Source: JASFQI01 sp050115555
GTDB lineage: Bacteria; Desulfobacterota; DSM-4660; Desulfatiglandales; HGW-15
NCBI GenBank assembly: GCA_050115555.1
Contig: JASFQI010000198.1
Location: forward strand, 1 to 8,929
Reading direction: 5' to 3'
DNA length: 8,929 nt
In this document: piece by piece, positions 5,859 to 8,929 of the stretch
Layout: the number at the start of each line of letters is the position of its first letter
Position numbering within the stretch: the first letter of the stretch is position 1
Program-made: the position numbers and the translations under genes
Notes under the pieces: model-generated
The model's database searches: none
What the model was told of the DNA's origin: nothing
The model's input: the letters and a program-made list of their open reading frames with translations, nothing else

Positions 5859-5888
5859 CGGTTCCGGGGCCGAAGTCCCGGTGAACCG
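5859..5888 (-). promoter_or_regulatory. C(UUCG)G-capped hairpin in the HTH-B leader
   Basis: On the minus strand the sequence reads CGGTTC, an AC bulge, CGGG, A, C(TTCG)G, C, CCCG, GAACCG. This gives a 6-bp and a 4-bp stem, one A-C mismatch, and a UUCG tetraloop closed by C-G, a well-known very stable RNA cap. The cap exists only in RNA from the minus strand, the strand of the HTH genes, about 45 bases before copy B's ATG. There is no U-run after it, so it is more likely a stability or attenuation element than a terminator. Confidence 0.5.
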
Positions 5889-5900
5889 CCCGGCTCGCTA

Positions 5901-5928
5901 CGTTCCTTTCGCGCATGGATGAGGAACG
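5901..5928. repeat. 7-bp inverted repeat in the HTH-B leader
   Basis: CGTTCCT (5901-5907) and AGGAACG (5922-5928) are perfect arms around a 14-base loop, directly upstream of the UUCG hairpin on the minus strand. It may form a second stem of the same leader or be a protein site. Confidence 0.4.
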
Positions 5929-6111
5929 CGTGAGCGAATCCATTTCAATGCATAGCGCAGTTCGGGTTGAATTCGGGGACCCATCCACTTCTCAAGGCAT
6001 TCTCTGTGACCCGTTTATCGTCTGCAATCCGATGGTTATTAGGACCGCGTACCGGGCCGGAAATTGCCACAAACAACCCCTTATCACAGCCATAAGAAAA
6101 GGGATCGCTAC

Positions 6112-6147
6112 GAACCGGTGTTTGAAAAGCCCAAAGCACACCGGTTC
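6112..6147. repeat. 10-bp perfect inverted repeat
   Basis: GAACCGGTGT (6112-6121) and ACACCGGTTC (6138-6147) are perfect arms. Further pairing of TTG with CAA past a 2-base bulge leaves a 7-base loop. No U-run follows on either strand. It lies just next to a TATACT hexamer on the minus strand (6156-6151), so an operator over an HTH-gene promoter is one possibility. It is also a plausible foldback in the 3' region of the sigma-54 regulator transcript. Confidence 0.5.
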
Positions 6148-6398
6148 AACAGTATAAACAGAAGAGCTGCTCTCGGATGACTCACATCAAGCAATACTCA
6201 TACCGTTTCGAGGCGAACAAACGAAACGTTTAAGATGTCAAATCATCTCAAACAGATAAGGAAATCCCGCTGCTGCGCAGAAATATGAAGAAACGTCTAA
6301 TGTATAGAATAGTAGCGGCCAAAATGGCATCAACAGGCAATTGATCCTATTAGCCTATTGAAATCTTGGTGAAAATGGGCGCAGGCCAAATTGACGCA

Positions 6399-7829
6399 CT
6401 ACGTGTCATGTTGACGCGATTCGATTTTCGGGTTGTCCCTCAACCTTCGTTGAAGGGTTCGCAAGCCGATTCCCAGGATGCGGGCGGCACGGGTTCGATT
6501 GCCTCCAGTCGCCTGGAGTACGGACCGGATATGGCGCTTTTCCACCTCGGCCATGGGAAGAAGATCCGAGTCCCTAGGGGCTTCATCGCGGGAATTCGAA
6601 AAGAGGTGACGCCGCACGGTGTCTAGACTCAGGAAGGGCTTGGTCTCCGTCAGCACAGCCGAAGCGATGATGTTCTCCAATTCCCGGACATTCCCGGGAA
6701 ACGGGTACTCCTGGAGTTCTTCAACGAGTTCCGGCGACAGCCCGCGCAAGGGCTTCTGGTTCTGATTCGCGTGAGTTCGCAGAAACCGGTTCGCAATGGC
6801 CGCAATATCCAGCTTTCGTTCCCGAAGCGGCGGGATGTGAATATGGCAGACATTGAGCCGGTAGTAGAGGTCGGTTCGAAATCGACCACGGATAACCTGT
6901 TGGGGAAGATCCCGGTTGGATGCGGCAATGATCCGGACATCCACCTTTTTCGCCCGTGTGCTTCCGAGCCGGTAAAGCTCCCTTTCCTGAATCACCCGCA
7001 GGATGGCGGCTTGGAGGTCTTTATCCAGTTCCGTGATCTCGTCCAGGAAAAGCGTACCCCCATGTGCTTCCTCAAAGAAGCCCTTTTTATCTGAAAAGGC
7101 ACCTGTATATGCACCCTTGGAGTGACCGAATAGGTTGTCCTCGAAGAGCGATCTGCTGAGTGCCGCCATGCTTACAGGCATGAACGGGCCATCGGCCCGA
7201 GGGCTCAGGTGATGAATGATACGGGCCAGCATATCCTTCCCTACGCCCGTCTCTCCGGTGATGACGAGGTTGTAGTCGTTGGCGGCATACGTCTCGGCTT
7301 CGTGGAATACGCGGGCCATGGCCTGATCCCGGGCTACCATCTCCTGAAAGGCCTCGGGGTGGGTGAGATCTGAAAAGGACGGCTCCTTTTCCAGGAAGCT
7401 CACCTTGTGCAGGAGATCGTAGCACTGGAGTGCGTTACGTACTGCGATGATCAGTTTGTCCCGTTGAATAGGCTTGACCAGGTAGTCGAAGGCCCCGTAT
7501 TTCATGGCCTCCACGGCGATTTCCACGTCGTCCACGGCCGTGGCGATCAGACACTCCACATCCGGATAGGCCTGCTTCATTTCACGCAGGAGGTCGATGC
7601 CATGGGTTCTGGGAAGGATGAGATCCAGGAGCACAAGATGGATGGGGTGCTCCTTCAGGATGTCCATGACCCGATCACCCTTGGAGACCAGGGCGGGTTC
7701 AGGAAGACCTGAGCTGGCGATGATGTCTCCCATGCTCAGGAGCAGCCCCTCGTCATCGTCCACGATCAGGATCGGCGTCCGGTTTTTCGGTATGGATTCC
7801 ATCTCCGAAACCGTCTCTCCATCGGTCAT
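6399..7829 (-). CDS. Sigma-54-dependent response regulator (NtrC family)
   Basis: With the start at 7829 the protein is 476 aa. Residues 18-130 form a receiver domain: the ILIVDDDE acidic pocket (20-27), phospho-acceptor Asp69 in LLDLILP, Thr97 and Lys119 in LVKP. Residues 165-390 are the sigma-54 AAA+ domain: Walker A GETGVGK (192-198), the sigma-54-contacting loop GAYTGA (239-244, usually GAFTGA; Tyr variants occur) and Walker B GTLFLDE (258-264). Residues 426-465 are a Fis-type HTH (NRTRAARILGIGLRTLQRRL). It should activate sigma-54 RNA polymerase when phosphorylated. No histidine kinase or target operon is in view. The start is uncertain: 7829 lacks a good ribosome site, and an ATG at 7802 (467 aa) has GGAGAG 12 bases before it. 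The frame stays open to 8096, but that extension does not look coding. Confidence 0.93.
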   Translation of the reverse strand: MTDGETVSEMESIPKNRTPILIVDDDEGLLLSMGDIIASSGLPEPALVSKGDRVMDILKEHPIHLVLLDLILPRTHGIDLLREMKQAYPDVECLIATAVDDVEIAVEAMKYGAFDYLVKPIQRDKLIIAVRNALQCYDLLHKVSFLEKEPSFSDLTHPEAFQEMVARDQAMARVFHEAETYAANDYNLVITGETGVGKDMLARIIHHLSPRADGPFMPVSMAALSRSLFEDNLFGHSKGAYTGAFSDKKGFFEEAHGGTLFLDEITELDKDLQAAILRVIQERELYRLGSTRAKKVDVRIIAASNRDLPQQVIRGRFRTDLYYRLNVCHIHIPPLRERKLDIAAIANRFLRTHANQNQKPLRGLSPELVEELQEYPFPGNVRELENIIASAVLTETKPFLSLDTVRRHLFSNSRDEAPRDSDLLPMAEVEKRHIRSVLQATGGNRTRAARILGIGLRTLQRRLRDNPKIESRQHDT

Positions 7830-8116
7830 GCTTCTAAGGTCGGCTCGACCCTGGGTACGGGCACGTTTCCACATGCGGAAAGGAGGCCATGGATTGGGTT
7901 CCCTCCGCCGTGTCTCGATCTGAAGAGGGTGTCGCCACCGTTCGACTGCACGAGGTCTTTCATGGCCGAGGGCCCCGGCCCGGTTTCCCCTCCCGCATGC
8001 GGTCCCGTACAGATCGATCGTTCCACTCATGCATGGGTGATCGATGGTGATCCCTTCAATTTTTTCAAAAAAACCGATTTGGGTAATGCACTGCATTCAT
8101 CCGTGCTGCAATAGAA

Positions 8117-8151
8117 CTTGCCTTTTTGTATCGGGATCCAGAAAAGGCAAG
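8117..8151. repeat. 10-bp inverted repeat with nested GGATCCAGAA direct repeat
   Basis: CTTGCCTTTT (8117-8126) and AAAAGGCAAG (8142-8151) are perfect 10-bp arms around a 15-base loop. GGATCCAGAA occurs twice, 17 bp apart (8134-8143 and 8151-8160), overlapping the right arm. This is the first of four foldbacks in a row. Nothing marks it as a terminator for a known gene. Confidence 0.5.
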
Positions 8152-8165
8152 GATCCAGAAGCCCC

Positions 8166-8181
8166 GGGATCGCAGGATCCC
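8166..8181. repeat. 6-bp hairpin
   Basis: GGGATC (8166-8171) and GATCCC (8176-8181) are perfect arms around a GCAG loop. It is the second foldback of the cluster. Confidence 0.4.
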
Positions 8182-8197
8182 CCTGTCCTCCCCTCGG

Positions 8198-8226
8198 AGC
8201 TCGATCCACGGAATGGTGGATGAGCT
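8198..8226. repeat. 11-bp hairpin with one bulge
   Basis: AGCTC plus ATCCAC (8198-8209, with a bulged G at 8203) pairs with GTGGAT plus GAGCT (8216-8226) around a GGAATG loop, giving 11 perfect pairs. It is the strongest foldback of the cluster. Confidence 0.5.
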
Positions 8227-8241
8227 GGATTCCTATCGCCC

Positions 8242-8257
8242 GCGGGGTTTTCCCCGC
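8242..8257. repeat. GC hairpin with TTTT loop
   Basis: GCGGGG (8242-8247) and CCCCGC (8252-8257) pair around a four-T loop (AAAA on the minus strand). It is the fourth foldback of the cluster and has no U-run on its 3' side in either direction. Confidence 0.45.
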
Positions 8258-8405
8258 TTCGCCGTGCTGGGTTTCGACGAGCGTGAGCGCCGGGTTCTCA
8301 AAGGAACGGCAAACACATGGAACCAAGACCCGGCTGCATGAAGAACGACGAATGAAAACTTGTATATTCCCAAGTCGGTTGCACTGGAATGCAGGCTTGA
8401 CTCAT

Positions 8406-8434
8406 CATATACCAAAAAGAAGAGCCGATGTCCA
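8406..8434 (-). promoter_or_regulatory. Candidate promoter toward the sigma-54 regulator
   Basis: On the minus strand: TGGACA (5 of 6 to TTGACA, 8434-8429), a 17-base spacer, then TATATG (4 of 6, 8411-8406). Transcription from here would give the regulator a leader of about 570 bases that includes the whole hairpin cluster. I found no better minus-strand promoter nearer the gene, but AT-rich sequence can produce such matches by chance. Confidence 0.3.
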
Positions 8435-8575
8435 TTTCATTCTCCTCAACAGCTGAATAAAAGATCCCTGTCAGGGAGAGGAACACGATGCAGAGGATAC
8501 ATCAGAGGCAGAGACTCAGGTGCAAGAAGGGAGAAGGGAAGCACGCATCGCATATCAGTCCTTTCTCCAAACCCC

Positions 8576-8604
8576 TTGACTTCAGCCCGCAAACCCCCTA
8601 TCTC
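8576..8604 (+). promoter_or_regulatory. Candidate promoter for nadA
   Basis: TTGACT (5 of 6, 8576-8581), a 17-base spacer and TATCTC (3 of 6, 8599-8604). The good -35 and correct spacing point to nadA, with a leader of about 150 bases. The -10 is poor, so this remains tentative. Confidence 0.35.
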
Positions 8605-8608
8605 AAAA

Positions 8609-8749
8609 ATGATGGAGTCGCAAAAAGCGGTAAGCAGGAGATTTGCCCCTAGCGATTCCAAGGTTTTAAAACGTATCCAACCGGCGGTCGAGCGGGTTTT
8701 TAAGAGGCTTTACATGCTGAATACTCCTCATCGGAATCGTAAGGAGTGA
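8609..8749 (+). CDS. Doubtful 46-aa basic small protein ahead of nadA
   Basis: From the ATG at 8609 the frame encodes 46 residues that are strongly basic. SKVLKRIQPAVERVFKRLYM (residues 17-36) would form an amphipathic helix, with hydrophobic residues at 19, 20, 23, 26, 27, 30, 31 and 34 and Arg/Lys on the other face. It stops 13 bases before nadA. There is no Shine-Dalgarno before either ATG (8609 or 8612). The candidate -10 lies only a few bases upstream, so it would have to be leaderless. The same frame is open well upstream, so a chance frame is quite possible. Confidence 0.2.
   Translation: MMESQKAVSRRFAPSDSKVLKRIQPAVERVFKRLYMLNTPHRNRKE
8723..8747 (+). promoter_or_regulatory. Hairpin covering an SD-like site in the nadA leader
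   Basis: ACTCCT (8723-8728) pairs perfectly with AGGAGT (8742-8747) around a 13-base loop. The right arm is a textbook ribosome-binding sequence, but it lies 15 bases before the nadA ATG, too far to be the main site; GGAAGGG at 8751-8757 is better placed. The hairpin could still tune ribosome loading on nadA. Confidence 0.35.
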
Positions 8750-8762
8750 GGGAAGGGTTGCC

Positions 8763-8929
8763 ATGAAAGATAGTACGGAAATGATCAGTAAAATCCGAAA
8801 GCGGTTGAAGGATCGCCACGCGATCCTTCTCGCCCACAACTACCAACGCCCGGAAGTTCAGGATGCAGCCGATCTTTGCGGCGACTCCCTTGAGCTATCC
8901 ATAAAGGCTTCCCGAACCGATGCCGAGGT
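8763..8929 (+). CDS. nadA: NadA, quinolinate synthase (3' partial)
   Basis: Only the first 55 residues are in the window. LLAHNYQRPEVQDAADLCGD (22-41) followed by SLELS is the diagnostic N-terminal signature of NadA, including the substrate-binding His25, Tyr27 and the Asp-Ser of GDS. NadA is an oxygen-sensitive [4Fe-4S] enzyme that condenses iminoaspartate with dihydroxyacetone phosphate to quinolinate, the first committed precursor of NAD, in the cytoplasm. The cluster-ligating Cys residues of the full protein lie mostly beyond the window edge. GGAAGGG (8751-8757) lies 5 bases before the ATG. It is divergent from the sigma-54 regulator across a long gap. Confidence 0.92.
   Translation, partial: MKDSTEMISKIRKRLKDRHAILLAHNYQRPEVQDAADLCGDSLELSIKASRTDAE

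Larger units (their letters stand above)
5814..6398. other. Gene-free region between HTH copy B and the sigma-54 regulator
   Basis: These 585 bases hold no convincing gene. On the minus strand the stretch is the leader and promoter region of the HTH pair and also lies downstream of the regulator's stop. It contains the foldbacks listed separately at 5859-5888, 5901-5928 and 6112-6147. There are smaller ones too: GGGA-gaa-TCCC at 5842-5852, AGAGC-T-GCTCT near 6164-6174, and AGATG-tcaaat-CATCT near 6233. A TATACT on the minus strand (6156-6151) is the best -10-like hexamer, but it lacks a matching -35. From about 6160 to 6398 the base composition is clearly more AT-rich than the flanking genes. 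Confidence 0.5.
7830..8762. other. Long divergent gap between the sigma-54 regulator and nadA
   Basis: These 933 bases separate two divergent genes, far more than needed for two promoters. I see no supported gene beyond the doubtful 46-codon frame at 8609-8749. The part from 8117 to 8257 is a row of hairpins. Smaller symmetric sites are ATCGATC/GATCGAT at 8013-8045, TTTTTT-C-AAAAAA at 8060-8072, AATGCA-C-TGCATT at 8085-8097, and TCCCTG-T-CAGGGA at 8465-8477. Candidate promoters lie at 8406-8434 (minus) and 8576-8604 (plus). The gap may be a long leader, a hidden RNA gene, or the remains of a lost element. Confidence 0.5.

Noticed and set aside
6112..6150. Possible integron attC site (GTTCAAC next to the inverted repeat)
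   Set aside because: Only one R-type heptamer fits; the partner heptamer and the L-box arrangement are missing, and there is no integrase or cassette array.
5362..6398. Integrative element or prophage suggested by the excisionase-like genes
   Set aside because: No integrase, attachment-site repeat, tRNA gene or transposase is visible in or around the segment, so a mobile element cannot be claimed from this window.
7830..8096. Upstream extension of the sigma-54 regulator by 89 residues
   Set aside because: The added residues have no domain or signal, receiver proteins normally start just before the ILIVDDD strand, and the stretch contains several palindromes.
8126..8341. Plus-strand frame of 71 codons over the hairpin cluster
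   Set aside because: No ribosome site or recognisable protein pattern; its sequence reflects the repeats and hairpins beneath it.
5559..8393. CACTGGAATACA (5559-5570) resembling CACTGGAATGCA (8382-8393)
   Set aside because: Only 11 of 12 bases match and the symmetry of the first site is not kept in the second, so a shared operator is not supported.
5107..8480. Shared 11-mer GTCAGGGAGAG at 5107-5117 and 8470-8480
   Set aside because: Several identical 11-mers are expected by chance in a window of this size, and the flanks do not align.

Overview
The window is a GC-rich bacterial chromosome segment with compact housekeeping genes, lipoproteins and one sigma-54-dependent regulator. The mix (a DUF3786 protein, a LysM/TPR lipoprotein beside a deacetylase-fold protein, an NtrC-type regulator, and the protein texture of NadA and PurE) suggests a sulfate-reducing or syntrophic member of the Desulfobacterota (former Deltaproteobacteria). 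That placement is inferred from gene content, not from a search.

Layout, left to right. (1) Positions 1-1915, plus strand: the 3' part of a polysaccharide-deacetylase (NodB-fold) protein whose metal ligands are replaced, then 7 bases later an exported lipoprotein with a LysM domain between TPR repeats. (2) 1964-2629, minus strand: an Smr-domain protein with a clear extended -10 promoter just upstream. (3) 2869-5100, plus strand: a DUF3786 protein, purE (purine synthesis), a short-form tsaC/ywlC (tRNA t6A synthesis) and a small lipoprotein. purE is preceded by an AT-rich stretch with a palindrome and a phased 9-bp repeat. (4) 5101-6398: an accessory-like segment with no large gene. It carries two tiny tandem minus-strand paralogues of the excisionase/HTH_17 type (57 and 58 aa) and many inverted repeats. 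(5) 6399-7829, minus strand: a response regulator with receiver, sigma-54 AAA+ and Fis-type HTH domains, without a kinase in view. (6) 7830-8762: a 930-base divergent gap rich in hairpins, ending at nadA (8763 to window end, partial, plus strand).

The genes do not form one pathway. PurE, TsaC and NadA are core metabolism or tRNA modification. The deacetylase-like/LysM-TPR pair looks like a cell-envelope module that may bind glycan without cutting it. The most unusual content is the 5101-6398 segment, where two ancient duplicate DNA-binding proteins sit among RNA-capable foldbacks, including a C(UUCG)G-capped hairpin in one leader and mutually exclusive hairpins before the other. Next come the catalytically degenerate deacetylase and the hairpin cluster upstream of the sigma-54 regulator. 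No rRNA, tRNA, CRISPR array or intact insertion sequence was recognised.
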